A stretch of 31,135 nucleotides of DNA from Bacillota bacterium (lineage in GTDB: Bacteria > Bacillota > Clostridia > Oscillospirales > Ruminococcaceae), in NCBI GenBank assembly GCA_023431215.1, contig JAEYXR010000062.1, forward strand, positions 1 through 31,135, written 5' to 3'. The notes beneath the pieces are model-generated. The model was not told where the DNA came from and ran no database searches. It saw only the letters and a list, made by a program, of their open reading frames with translations. A program made the position numbers and the translations under genes. Every line of letters begins with the position of its first letter. The stretch's first letter is position 1. This document shows positions 6,886 through 15,610 of this stretch, one piece after another.

Positions 6886-8940
6886 GTGAAGAAAAAGGAG
6901 TTTGCTCGTTTACTGGTGCTTGGCGGCGTAGTGGGTCTGGCACTAATGTTGTTTATTTATCAACTGATGCTGCTGCAAATTTCTCAGGGCGAATACTACA
7001 AAAGCAAGGCAACGGCGGGCTCGGTTACTACGCAAACGGTGGTGGCAGCCCGTGGCGAGATTGTAGACCGTTACGGAAGACCCTTTACGGTAAACAGGGC
7101 CAGCTACGATATTATACTGGATCAAACCTTTTTGCCCTATGGCAACAAGGCGAACCCCGTGTTAAACGACCTGATTGTTCTGATGGAAAGCCTGGGGCAG
7201 GACTGGATAGACAACCTGCCCATTACCAAAGAAGAACCCTTTGAATTTTTAGAAGGCTACGATACCGAGGTGGCCAGACTTAAAAAATATCTGAATGTCA
7301 ACGAGTATGCCACTGCCGAGGACTGTATCCATTGGTTGAGTGACCCTAAATTTTTTGATTTGGGGGAGTATGATACCGCTGCCATGCGTAAGCTGGCCGG
7401 TGTGCGCTACGAAATGGTTCGCCGCGACTTTAGTTTGGCCAACAGCTATACTTTTGCCCAGGATGTAGGCGTTATAGTGTCTACCAATGTCAAAGAACGG
7501 AGCTATATGCTACCAGGAGTGGATGTAGTCCAGTCAACCCGGCGGGAATTTATCAGCGGTGATCTGGCACCCCATATCATCGGTACCATCGGCCCTATAT
7601 ACGCAGAAGAAATGACAGAGCTGAAAGAACAGGGCAAAATGTGGAGTCAGGCCAACAAGCAGGGCTACAAAGGCAATGAGTCTATTGGTAAAAGCGGCAT
7701 AGAAAAAAAATATGAAACCGAGCTAAGGGGACAAAATGGGGAACGCCGTATTACCCTCAACGCCCAGGGAGAGGTCATCAAGGATGAAATATCGGTGGAG
7801 CCTGTGCCCGGCAATACGGTGGTATTGACCCTGGACAGAGACCTGCAGCAGGTGGCTCAGGATGCATTAGAGGCTCAGATTTTAAACCTGCAGAAAACCG
7901 CTCCTGAGGGAGAAGGCCGTGAGGCTGACGCCGGTGCGGTGGTGGCTATTAAGGTTGGTACCGGAGAGGTGCTGGCAGCAGCCACCTACCCCAACTATGA
8001 TGCCTCTACCTATAACAAAGATTTTCCCGAGCTTTCAAAAATGACAGTTTCACCCTACACCAACCGTGCGCTGATGGGCGAATATGCTGCGGGCTCCATT
8101 TATAAGCCCTCTGTTTCCATTGCCGGTCTTGCCGAAGGACTAATTGGGGAAGACAGTATTATTACCTGCGGCGGTGCCTATTTTGGCTTTGGCCCCTCCT
8201 ATCAGCCCAAATGTCTGGGCGTTCATGGTGCCAGAAGTGTTAAGACGGCTTTGCAGGTTTCGTGCAACGTTTTTTACTACGAGCTGGGTATGCGCCTGGG
8301 CATTGATAACATCAACAAGTACAGCGCCCATTTTGGACTGGGCTCCCCCACCGGCATAGAAATTACCGAGGCCCCAGGACAGTTGTCCTCCCCCGCAACC
8401 CGTGAAGCGGCAGGTGACCAGTGGCGTCCCAGCTATACGGCACAGTCCGCCATCGGCCAGTTGGACAACAAGTTTACTCCCATCCAAATGGCAAACTACG
8501 TGGCAACCCTGGCAAACAACGGTACCCGAATGCAGGCACATTTGGTAAACAGCATCAAATCCTACGATTTTAGCAAAACAATATACGAAACTCCTATTCA
8601 GGAGGTGGATCAGGTACCGGCCAGTGCAGAGGCTTTTCGCATTGTGCGTGACGGTATGATTATGGCCACCAGCGCAGGCGGTACCTCCGGTTGGCATTGG
8701 ACAGGCTTTCCGCTGACGGTAGCCTCCAAAACCGGTACCCCAGAAACTCACGACCTGCCTAACTCTACCTATATCTGCTACGTTCCGGCAGAAGACCCCC
8801 AAATTGCCATTGCAGTGGTGATAGAAAAGGGCTGGCACGGCTACACCGGTGCTCCTGTGGCCAGAGCCATTGCCGAGGAATATTTCTTTGGCACTGATGA
8901 TGCCGAAGATGTGGTAACTCCCGGACAGCTGCTGCCGTAA
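6886..8940 (+). CDS. mrdA: Penicillin-binding protein 2 (class B transpeptidase)
   Basis: 684-residue class B penicillin-binding protein, the transpeptidase that cross-links new peptidoglycan during rod elongation. One N-terminal membrane anchor spans about residues 9-32. The PBP dimerisation domain starts near RGEIVDRYGRPF (56-67) and includes the PBP2-typical KSGIEKKYE. The transpeptidase domain has all three active-site motifs: SIYK with the catalytic serine at 404, SCN at 459-461 and KTG at 615-617. Start is GTG at 6886 behind GAAGGAGG. It closes the mre cluster, and a very strong terminator follows. A sporulation-specific paralogue cannot be excluded, but the mreBCD context supports the elongation role. 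No rodA is visible nearby. Confidence 0.94.
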   Translation: MKKKEFARLLVLGGVVGLALMLFIYQLMLLQISQGEYYKSKATAGSVTTQTVVAARGEIVDRYGRPFTVNRASYDIILDQTFLPYGNKANPVLNDLIVLMESLGQDWIDNLPITKEEPFEFLEGYDTEVARLKKYLNVNEYATAEDCIHWLSDPKFFDLGEYDTAAMRKLAGVRYEMVRRDFSLANSYTFAQDVGVIVSTNVKERSYMLPGVDVVQSTRREFISGDLAPHIIGTIGPIYAEEMTELKEQGKMWSQANKQGYKGNESIGKSGIEKKYETELRGQNGERRITLNAQGEVIKDEISVEPVPGNTVVLTLDRDLQQVAQDALEAQILNLQKTAPEGEGREADAGAVVAIKVGTGEVLAAATYPNYDASTYNKDFPELSKMTVSPYTNRALMGEYAAGSIYKPSVSIAGLAEGLIGEDSIITCGGAYFGFGPSYQPKCLGVHGARSVKTALQVSCNVFYYELGMRLGIDNINKYSAHFGLGSPTGIEITEAPGQLSSPATREAAGDQWRPSYTAQSAIGQLDNKFTPIQMANYVATLANNGTRMQAHLVNSIKSYDFSKTIYETPIQEVDQVPASAEAFRIVRDGMIMATSAGGTSGWHWTGFPLTVASKTGTPETHDLPNSTYICYVPAEDPQIAIAVVIEKGWHGYTGAPVARAIAEEYFFGTDDAEDVVTPGQLLP

Positions 8941-8958
8941 GCCCATAGCAGACAGTAC

Positions 8959-9008
8959 AAAAGCATCTGTAAACATAAGCCGCCGTGCGTGTTTACAGAT
9001 GCTTTTTC
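8959..9008 (+). terminator. Terminator after PBP2
   Basis: Perfect 17-base stem (8959-8975 with 8990-9006), a 14-base loop and a closing T run. It is the end of the mreCD-mrdA unit. Confidence 0.9.
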
Positions 9009-9165
9009 TAAAGAAACAAGCAAGAAAACAAGTAATACCTGCCATGAGGGAAAAGAATAGTAGGATTGATTTTGCTTAAAATAACCACCAGTCACTACTC
9101 GTTATAATTTTTAAGGACAATAAGTCACGCTATAAAACCTGCAGTTTTATGCCAAAATTGCGATT

Positions 9166-9194
9166 TTGTAGGAAAAGATGAAAAAAATTATAAA
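9166..9194 (+). promoter_or_regulatory. Candidate promoter for the minD-mgsA unit
   Basis: TTGTAG at 9166-9171, 17 bases, TATAAA at 9189-9194. It lies in a 290-base, clearly A/T-rich gap between the PBP2 terminator and the minD-like gene. The gap has no credible ORF. A separate TATAAT at 9103-9108 has no good -35. Confidence 0.4.
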
Positions 9195-9254
9195 ATTTTG
9201 GTAGAAGTAGAAGTGAAAAAGCTTTTCAAACGCTATGTTTTTGTGATAAACTAT

Positions 9255-9278
9255 AAAGGAGAACCTACGGGTTCCTTT
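9255..9278 (+). other. Small hairpin before the minD-like gene
   Basis: AAAGG (9255-9259) pairs with CCTTT (9274-9278), and an inner AACC pairs with GGTT. The 5' arm contains a GGAG that could resemble a ribosome binding site, but the gene's own site (AAAGGA, 9287-9292) lies further on. Function unknown. Confidence 0.35.
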
Positions 9279-9301
9279 AAATTGGCAAAGGACGTGTAAC
9301 A

Positions 9302-10015
9302 TTGGCAGAAACCATGATGGTCGTTTCCGGCAAAGGCGGCGTGGGTAAAAGCACTCTTTGTACCGGAATAGCAGCCGGCCTTGCCAGGCGGGGCAGCCGT
9401 GTTCTTCTCATTGAAGGGCACATGGGTTTTCGCTGTCAGGATATTTTGCTGGGGCTGGAAGGCAACACGGTCTTTGATTTTTCGGATGTAGCTGAGGGAA
9501 GATGCACCCCGGCACAGGCCATTTTGACCCACGACCCCACAGGAATACGCCTTTTACCCGCCGCAGCTGACCCGGCATATCTCCCCCGTCCCGAAGCGTT
9601 GGCTGCACTTTGCAGACAGGCAGGTCAGGTGTTTGACTACATTTTGTTTGACTGCGGTGCAGGGTACGATGCTTTTCAAAAAATGCTTACCGGCTGCTGC
9701 TCTATGGCTTTGCTGATTTCTACCCCCGACGAAGCCGCAGTAAGAGCTGCCGGGCGTGTATCCGGATTTGTGGCGGCATCGGGGCTGCTGCGTCAGCTAT
9801 TAATTATCACCAAGGTGCCAAAGGTCTTGCCGGCATGTACGCCCATCAGAGATTTGGATGATGTCATTGATTTGGTGGGAGCAAGACTCATAGGTGCTGT
9901 TCCCCAAGAAGAATTTCCACCCTGGCCTGTACGGGGAAGGATTACCCCCGCCCGACGAGAGATGGACAACATTGCCGGCAGATTGCTGGGTGAAGATATT
10001 GATTTATACTACTGA
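9302..10015 (+). CDS. MinD-like ATPase with altered switch residues
   Basis: 237-residue P-loop ATPase of the MinD/ParA family. MinD normally sits on the membrane as an ATP dimer and recruits MinC to block polar division. The deviant Walker A motif is intact (GKGGVGKST, residues 10-18, lysines 11 and 16), the Walker B region reads FDCGAG, and the region after Walker A follows the MinD pattern (MGFRCQDILLGLE). However, the two aspartates of the usual DxD before that stretch are E38 and H40, and the chain ends at RLLGEDIDLYY, where MinD would continue with its amphipathic membrane-targeting helix. It starts with TTG at 9302 behind AAAGGA; an ATG at 9314 is possible. mgsA follows after 53 bases. 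No minC or minE is in the window. It may be a MinD relative with another job. Confidence 0.8.
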   Translation: MAETMMVVSGKGGVGKSTLCTGIAAGLARRGSRVLLIEGHMGFRCQDILLGLEGNTVFDFSDVAEGRCTPAQAILTHDPTGIRLLPAAADPAYLPRPEALAALCRQAGQVFDYILFDCGAGYDAFQKMLTGCCSMALLISTPDEAAVRAAGRVSGFVAASGLLRQLLIITKVPKVLPACTPIRDLDDVIDLVGARLIGAVPQEEFPPWPVRGRITPARREMDNIAGRLLGEDIDLYY

Positions 10016-10068
10016 ACTTCATAAGGCGGCACTACAGCCGCAAGGGGATGAAAGGAGAAAAATTCCCA

Positions 10069-10473
10069 ATGAATATCGCTCTCATTGCACACGACGCTAA
10101 AAAAGAACTTATGGTGCAGTTCTGTATCGCCTATTGTGGTATTTTAAGCCGCCACAATCTGTGCGCTACAGGTACCACCGGCAAAATGGTGGCCGAAGCC
10201 ACAGGCTTGGACATTGTCCGCTTTATGGCAGGCTCTCAGGGTGGAGACCAGCAGATTGCATCCCGCATTTCCTGCAACGAAATTGACCTGCTGCTGTTTT
10301 TCCGTGACCCCATCAATGCAAAATCTACCGAACCGGATGAGGCAAGCCTGTTGCGCCTGTGTGATGTGTACAACATCCCTATGGCAACCAACATTGCCAC
10401 CGGTGAGGCTTTGATACATGCGTTGGAAAACGGCGACCTGGATTGGCGCGACATTGTCAATCCCAAGCGCTGA
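10069..10473 (+). CDS. mgsA: Methylglyoxal synthase
   Basis: 134-residue methylglyoxal synthase, which converts dihydroxyacetone phosphate to methylglyoxal and phosphate, a bypass of lower glycolysis that relieves sugar-phosphate stress. Recognised by IALIAHDAKK at the N-terminus, the phosphate-binding ATGTTGKM (33-40), GGDQQIA with the catalytic aspartate, LLLFFRDPIN, and the NIPMATNIATGEAL segment. The start at 10069 is chosen because GGAG (10054-10057) precedes it and the family begins with this strand; the frame is open a little further upstream. It probably shares a message with the minD-like gene, an arrangement seen in other Firmicutes. A hairpin terminator follows. Confidence 0.95.
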   Translation: MNIALIAHDAKKELMVQFCIAYCGILSRHNLCATGTTGKMVAEATGLDIVRFMAGSQGGDQQIASRISCNEIDLLLFFRDPINAKSTEPDEASLLRLCDVYNIPMATNIATGEALIHALENGDLDWRDIVNPKR

Positions 10474-10506
10474 ATTACGCAGTTGTGCACTAATAACACA
10501 AAAATG

Positions 10507-10555
10507 CGGCAGAATGACTCGCAAAAAGGGGTCGTTCTGTCGTTTTGCGGTTTTT
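10507..10555 (+). terminator. Terminator after mgsA
   Basis: Stem of 12 bases (10507-10518 with 10531-10542, two G-U pairs) and a 12-base loop. T-rich sequence follows, with runs at 10543-10546 and 10551-10555. Confidence 0.75.
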
Positions 10556-10609
10556 AGGGCTTTTTAGCCTGTTTTTTAGCATGAAACAATAGCCAAACGC
10601 CCTTTGTTG

Positions 10610-10618
10610 TGCTACAAT
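10610..10618 (+). promoter_or_regulatory. Candidate extended -10 promoter for hisS
   Basis: TGC followed by TACAAT (TACAAT at 10613-10618), an extended -10 element. The -35 region is poor. The leader to hisS is about 100 bases and shows no T-box signature. Confidence 0.4.
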
Positions 10619-10667
10619 AATGTCTGTTGAACTGAGCAAAGCAGTAACCTGGTAGTAAAGCTTAGGA

Positions 10668-10697
10668 AAGCCCCAAAACTTGCTTGAAAAGGGGCTT
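10668..10697 (+). other. Leader hairpin before hisS
   Basis: AAGCCCC (10668-10674) pairs with GGGGCTT (10691-10697) just before the strong AAGGAGG of hisS. There is no T run behind it. It may be an mRNA-stabilising or regulatory hairpin. Confidence 0.4.
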
Positions 10698-10723
10698 AAA
10701 AATGACCAAGGAGGAGCCTGTCC

Positions 10724-12073
10724 ATGGCGCTTTTGACCACTGCCCCCAGGGGCACCAAGGATATACTGCCTGCCGATACCGGCAAGTGGCAGTATGTTGA
10801 AAAAACCCTGCTAAATACAGCCGAGCTTTTCGGCTTTAAAGAACTGCGTATCCCCACCTTTGAGCACACCGAGCTGTTTAACCGCTCTGTGGGAGAAACC
10901 ACCGACGTTGTCAGCAAAGAGATGTATACCTTTTTGGATAAAGGTGACCGCAGCATTACACTGCGTCCCGAGGGTACCGCAGGTTTGGCTCGTGCGGCCA
11001 TTCAAAACGGTCTGCTGGGTGACGCACTGCCTGTCAAGCTCAGCTATGTTATTTCCTGCTTCCGTTACGAAAAGCCTCAAAGCGGCCGCTTCCGTGAGTT
11101 TGAGCAATTTGGTGTAGAAATGTATGGCGCCACCTCCCCCGCTGCTGACTGCGAGCTGATTTCTCTGGTCAACGAGGCTTACCTCACCTTGGGCGTACAG
11201 GGCATCCATGTAGAGATTAACTCCATTGGCTGCAAGACCTGCCGTGCCGAGTACCACAAAGCCCTGAAGGCTTACTTTGAGGCACAAAAGGCTGACCTGT
11301 GCCCCACCTGCCTGGAACGCCTGGACAAGAACCCCATGCGTATTCTTGACTGCAAAAGCCCCACCTGCGGCAAAATTGCGGCCGGCGCCCCCAAGGTGCT
11401 GGATTACCTTTGCGGTGACTGCCAAACACACTTTGACGGGGTACAGACTCTGCTGAAGGCAGCAGATATTCCCTTTAAAGTAAACCCCACCATTGTTCGT
11501 GGGCTGGACTACTACACCCGCACCGTGTTTGAGTGCGTGTATACCGACAAGGACGGCAGAAACCTTGTGTGCGGCGGCGGCGGACGCTACGGCGGACTGC
11601 TGGCAGAGCTGGGCGGCCCCGACATGGAGGGCATCGGCTTCGCCATGGGGCTGGAGCGCCTGATTTCGGTGATGGAGGAGCAGGGCTGCGACTTCCCTCC
11701 CGCAAACACCTGTGATGTCTACATTGCATCCATGGGCGACAAAGCTGCGGTAAAAGCATTTCAGCTGGCAAGCGCTTTGCGCAGTGAAGGGTTTTTTGCA
11801 CAATGTGACTTGATGGGCCGCTCCTTAAAGGCACAGATGAAATATGCCAACAAAATAGGCGCTAAATACTCCATTGTGCTGGGAGAGGACGAGCTTGCCA
11901 AAAATGAAGCAGTGCTAAAGAGCATGTTCAGCGGCAGCACCCGCCCTGTTCCATTGGGAGATACCTTTACCGATGTGGTGTACGAAGAAATTTTAAATAC
12001 CGCTTACAATGATTTGGAAGAGGCAATGGATACCATGGAGCACGGCCCCGGCTGCAGCTGCGGGCACTGCTGA
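10724..12073 (+). CDS. hisS: Histidine--tRNA ligase
   Basis: 449-residue class II aminoacyl-tRNA synthetase charging tRNA-His. Motif 2 is RYEKPQSGRFREFEQFGVE, the histidine-specific signature GLDYYTRTVFE follows near residue 262, and motif 3 is GIGFAMGLERL. A C-terminal anticodon-binding domain occupies about 330-430. Cysteine pairs occur at 170/173 and 193/196, with more in DCK, TCGK and LCGDC, suggesting a metal-binding insertion. The chain ends in a short tail, CSCGHC (444-449), making it about 25-30 residues longer than usual. AAGGAGG precedes the ATG. aspS follows after 86 bases without a terminator, the common hisS-aspS pair of Firmicutes. No T-box leader is seen. Confidence 0.95.
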   Translation: MALLTTAPRGTKDILPADTGKWQYVEKTLLNTAELFGFKELRIPTFEHTELFNRSVGETTDVVSKEMYTFLDKGDRSITLRPEGTAGLARAAIQNGLLGDALPVKLSYVISCFRYEKPQSGRFREFEQFGVEMYGATSPAADCELISLVNEAYLTLGVQGIHVEINSIGCKTCRAEYHKALKAYFEAQKADLCPTCLERLDKNPMRILDCKSPTCGKIAAGAPKVLDYLCGDCQTHFDGVQTLLKAADIPFKVNPTIVRGLDYYTRTVFECVYTDKDGRNLVCGGGGRYGGLLAELGGPDMEGIGFAMGLERLISVMEEQGCDFPPANTCDVYIASMGDKAAVKAFQLASALRSEGFFAQCDLMGRSLKAQMKYANKIGAKYSIVLGEDELAKNEAVLKSMFSGSTRPVPLGDTFTDVVYEEILNTAYNDLEEAMDTMEHGPGCSCGHC

Positions 12074-12159
12074 TTGATTTAACAGCACAAAGCTACAAAG
12101 ATTGATAACAGTCAATGCCACTTTATTTTGGCAATAAAGCAAGGGAGAATGAAGAAGCT

Positions 12160-13953
12160 ATGGCTATGGCAGATTCGATGGGAAATTTAAGAAGAACCAG
12201 CTACTGTGGTGAGACCGATTCGTCACTGCTGGGCAAAGAAGCCGTTGTTTGCGGCTGGGTACAAAAAATTCGTGATATGGGCACACTGGTATTCATCGAC
12301 CTGCGTGACCGTACCGGTATTGTACAGCTGGCACTGGATGATAAGTCTGACAAAGAGCTGCTGGAAAAGGCACAAAGTGTGCGCAGCGAGAATGTGCTTA
12401 TTGTTAAGGGCGCTGTGAGAAGGCGTGAATCGGTCAATAAAGATTTAAAAAACGGTGATGTAGAGGTATATGTCAGCGACCTGCGTATCCTCTCCCGGGC
12501 ACAGACCCCTCCCTTTGAAATTACCGACAACAGCAATGTCAAAGAAGAGCTGCGCCTGAAGTACCGCTATTTGGACCTGCGCCGCCGCACTCTGCAAAAT
12601 AATATCATGCTGCGTCACAAAATTGCCGATGTTACCCGCCGCTACTTTTATGACAACGGCTTTTTAGAGATTGAGACTCCCATGATGATGAAGTCTACAC
12701 CCGAAGGTGCCCGTGACTATCTGGTGCCCTCCCGTGTACACCCCGGCAGCTTTTACGCCCTGCCCCAGTCTCCCCAGATTTACAAGCAGTTGCTGATGCT
12801 ATCCGGCTTTGACCGCTATAATCAGCTTGCCCGCTGCTTCCGTGATGAAGACCTGCGAGCCGACCGTCAGCCGGAGTTTACCCAGATTGACCTTGAGATG
12901 TCCTTTGTGGATGTGGATGATATTCTGAAGATGATTGAAGGCTTTGTGTCCACCCTGTTCCATGAGGTAATGGATGTAGAGATACCCATGCCGCTAACCC
13001 GTCTGACCTATGCCGACGCCATGAACCGCTACGGCAGCGATAAGCCCGACACCCGTTTTGGCATGGAGATTATCGACCTTTCCGACGTGGTAAAGGACTG
13101 CGGATTTAGCGTCTTTACCTCTGCCATTGCCGATGGCGGATCGGTGCGCGCCATTGTGGCAAAGGGCGCAGCCGCCACCCTTACCCGCAAAGAAATTGAC
13201 AAGCTTACCGAGGCTGCCAAGGGCATTGGCGCCAAGGGTCTTGCCTACATCCGCTATGTGGAGGATATACCCACCTGCTCCTTTGGCAAGTTTATGGCCG
13301 AAGAAGAAATGACAGCTATTTTGAAACACCTGGACTGCGGCAAGGGTGATGTTGCCCTTATTATCGCAGACAAAAACAAGGTGACCCTGCCTGTACTGGG
13401 TGCACTGCGTAACCAGCTTGGCCGTCAGCTGGGTCTCATTGATAAATCCAAGTTTAACTTCCTGTGGATTGTGGAGTTCCCCTTCTTTGAAAAGGACGAG
13501 GAAACCGGTGAGTGGCTGGCCATGCACCATCCCTTTACCATGCCTTTGGAGGAGTGTTTGGAATATCTGGATACCGACCCCGGCAAGGTGCGCGCCAAGG
13601 CCTACGACCTTGTGCTTAACGGTGTGGAGCTGTGCTCCGGTTCTATCCGCATCAGCGACTATACCTTGCAGGAAAAAATGTTTGCAGCCCTTGGCCTTAC
13701 CCCGGAGGAAATTGAAGCTAAATTCGGCTTTTTGGTGGATGCTTACCACTACGGTGCACCCCCCCACGGCGGCGTAGGCATTGGCCTGGACCGTCTGGTG
13801 ATGACCATGACCGGTGCCGACAGCCTGCGTGATGTCCTTGCTTTCCCCAAGGTTCAGAATGCCAGCGAGCTTATGTCCGGCTGTCCCTCCCCTGTGGATG
13901 ACAAGAGCCTGCGAGATTTATCGATAAAAGTCGATATATTGGAAAAAGAGTAA
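12160..13953 (+). CDS. aspS: Aspartate--tRNA ligase
   Basis: 597-residue bacterial-type class II aspartyl-tRNA synthetase. Layout: N-terminal OB-fold anticodon domain (VCGWVQKIRDMGTLVFIDLRDRTG, about 30-55), class II core with FLEIETPMM and motif 2 FRDEDLRADRQPEFTQIDLEMSF, the bacterial GAD insertion (about 300-410), and motif 3 GVGIGLDRLVM. Length is normal for the bacterial type. The frame opens at 12115, but AAGGGAG (12141-12147) and the domain boundary favour a start at 12160 or 12166. Whether it is discriminating or also charges tRNA-Asn cannot be read safely here; no gatCAB genes are in the window. It is probably cotranscribed with hisS and ends at a clear terminator. Confidence 0.95.
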   Translation: MAMADSMGNLRRTSYCGETDSSLLGKEAVVCGWVQKIRDMGTLVFIDLRDRTGIVQLALDDKSDKELLEKAQSVRSENVLIVKGAVRRRESVNKDLKNGDVEVYVSDLRILSRAQTPPFEITDNSNVKEELRLKYRYLDLRRRTLQNNIMLRHKIADVTRRYFYDNGFLEIETPMMMKSTPEGARDYLVPSRVHPGSFYALPQSPQIYKQLLMLSGFDRYNQLARCFRDEDLRADRQPEFTQIDLEMSFVDVDDILKMIEGFVSTLFHEVMDVEIPMPLTRLTYADAMNRYGSDKPDTRFGMEIIDLSDVVKDCGFSVFTSAIADGGSVRAIVAKGAAATLTRKEIDKLTEAAKGIGAKGLAYIRYVEDIPTCSFGKFMAEEEMTAILKHLDCGKGDVALIIADKNKVTLPVLGALRNQLGRQLGLIDKSKFNFLWIVEFPFFEKDEETGEWLAMHHPFTMPLEECLEYLDTDPGKVRAKAYDLVLNGVELCSGSIRISDYTLQEKMFAALGLTPEEIEAKFGFLVDAYHYGAPPHGGVGIGLDRLVMTMTGADSLRDVLAFPKVQNASELMSGCPSPVDDKSLRDLSIKVDILEKE

Positions 13954-13974
13954 TATTTGTCGTATTAAATTAGT

Positions 13975-14036
13975 AAGCCCCCGCATTCTGTAATCCGGGT
14001 TGCTGACCCTGGAAAACTGGTGTGTGGGGCTTTTTT
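13975..14036 (+). terminator. Terminator after aspS
   Basis: AAGCCCC (13975-13981) pairs with GGGGCTT (14026-14032), with an inner hairpin (CCGGGT with ACCCTGG) and a run of six T residues. The end of the hisS-aspS unit. Confidence 0.85.
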
Positions 14037-14099
14037 GCCTTTTTGTGGCATACTACATAAAGCTGCATTTTTAATTTAGTCAGCGCTATTGGAGGAAAC

Positions 14100-15440
14100 A
14101 TGGAAAAGAAACATCACAAGGGACAATGGACATCCAGTTTCGGCTTTATTTTGGCCACCGCCGGTGCTGCCATTGGACTTGGCAACCTGTGGAAATTCCC
14201 CTATCTGATGGGAAAAAACGGTGGCTTTCAGTTCCTGGTGCTTTATTTAGTCTTTGCTTGTGTTCTGGGTCTGCCCATTATGATTACCGAAATCAGCATT
14301 GGCCGTATGACCGGCAAAGGCCCTGTACAGGCGTTTGCAAAGCTCAAACCCGGTGCCCGCATCATTGGCATTATGGGTGTTGCCTGCTCTTTCATTATTT
14401 TGTCTTATTACAGTGTCATTGGTGGCTGGGTGCTCAAATACATTGCCAGCTATGCCACAACCATGGGCGCGCCTGTTGATTTTGGTGCCTACATTGCCCA
14501 GCCGGTAGAGCCTGTTGTCTGGCACCTGGTGTTTATGGCGTTTGTACTGATTATCTGTCTGAAGGGTGCCCACGGAATAGAAAAGGCTTCGCGCTTTATG
14601 ATGCCGGCGCTGCTGATTTTACTGCTGATTACGGTGGTGCGCTCGCTGACACTGCCCGGCGGCATGGGTGGCGTGCAGTTTATGTTTACCACCGGTAAAG
14701 ATTTTCAGTTTTCCTTCTCCGCCATCTCGGCAGCCCTTGGTCAGGTGTTTTACTCTCTTAGCCTGTGCATGGGTATTACCATCACCTACGGCAGCTACCT
14801 AAAGCGCAAAGAAAACATTCCCCATAACGCTGCCATTATAGCAGGACTGGACACCGCCATTGCACTGCTTGCGGGTCTGGCAATTTTTCCGGCTGTATTT
14901 GCCTTTGGCCTTGAGCCTGCCCAAGGCCCCAGTCTTACCTTTGGCACACTGCCCAAGGTGTTTGAAAGTATGATGGGTGGCTGGCTGTTTGCACTGGTGT
15001 TCTTTGCATTGATGTTTTTTGCTGCCCTTTCTTCCGCCATTGCACTGCTGGAGTGTGTGATCTCTGCGGTGCTGGACCATTTTCATTGCTCCCGTACCAA
15101 GGCGGCAGTGGTGCTTACGGTGCTGATTGCCCTGCTGGGGGTTCCCAGTGCGCTGTCGGCAGGACCCTTTGCCCACATTACCATTCTCAACTACTCACTG
15201 TTTGACTTTATGTGCATGCTTACCGATAACATTCTCATGCCTGTGGGAGGCATTCTGTTGTGTGTATTTGTGGGATGGATTTGGGGCCCCAGGCACATTG
15301 TGGAGCATATTGAAAGCGAAGGTGTAGCCTTCCGTTTGCAGAAGGCATGGATTCTTTGTATTCGCTATATCACCCCTGTGCTGGTAGTCATTGTGACCGT
15401 TGTAGGTTTTGTTGATATTTATAAAATGATTGTCGGCTAA
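14100..15440 (+). CDS. Sodium-dependent transporter, NSS/SNF family
   Basis: 446-residue integral membrane protein of the neurotransmitter:sodium symporter family, which imports amino acids or related amines with Na+. The first membrane helix carries the family hallmark ATAGAAIGLGNLWKFPYL (residues 19-36), whose unwound part forms the sodium and substrate sites. About 11-12 hydrophobic segments are visible, and the length fits the shorter bacterial type. GGAGGA precedes the ATG directly. It stands alone between two terminators, so it is a single-gene unit. The substrate cannot be read from sequence; bacterial relatives carry leucine, tryptophan or tyrosine. A sodium-gradient user near a putative sodium pump (18-19 kb) is noted but not evidence of a link. 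Confidence 0.93.
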   Translation: MEKKHHKGQWTSSFGFILATAGAAIGLGNLWKFPYLMGKNGGFQFLVLYLVFACVLGLPIMITEISIGRMTGKGPVQAFAKLKPGARIIGIMGVACSFIILSYYSVIGGWVLKYIASYATTMGAPVDFGAYIAQPVEPVVWHLVFMAFVLIICLKGAHGIEKASRFMMPALLILLLITVVRSLTLPGGMGGVQFMFTTGKDFQFSFSAISAALGQVFYSLSLCMGITITYGSYLKRKENIPHNAAIIAGLDTAIALLAGLAIFPAVFAFGLEPAQGPSLTFGTLPKVFESMMGGWLFALVFFALMFFAALSSAIALLECVISAVLDHFHCSRTKAAVVLTVLIALLGVPSALSAGPFAHITILNYSLFDFMCMLTDNILMPVGGILLCVFVGWIWGPRHIVEHIESEGVAFRLQKAWILCIRYITPVLVVIVTVVGFVDIYKMIVG

Positions 15441-15522
15441 CCGAGTAAAAGACTACATGCTGACTATGTTCAGACAAAAGCAGAACATCATCCAAAGGCC
15501 CTGCATCAATATTGTTACTGAT

Positions 15523-15562
15523 AAAACACCTGTTGGCAGATAATGCCGGCGGGTGTTTTCCT
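15523..15562 (+). terminator. Terminator after the NSS transporter
   Basis: 16-base stem (15523-15538 with 15544-15559, including G-U pairs) with a five-base loop, ending in TTTT. It lies 82 bases after the gene. Confidence 0.8.
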
Positions 15563-15610
15563 ATATTCGGCAACTTTGGAAAAATAGTAGAAAAAAAACT
15601 TCCAATAGGT

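Noticed and set aside
8140..9045. 301-codon minus-strand frame opposite the PBP2 gene
   Set aside because: Antisense to the transpeptidase domain and through the terminator; no family pattern.
10556..10723. T-box leader before hisS
   Set aside because: The conserved T-box sequence and antiterminator pattern are absent; only a simple hairpin is present.
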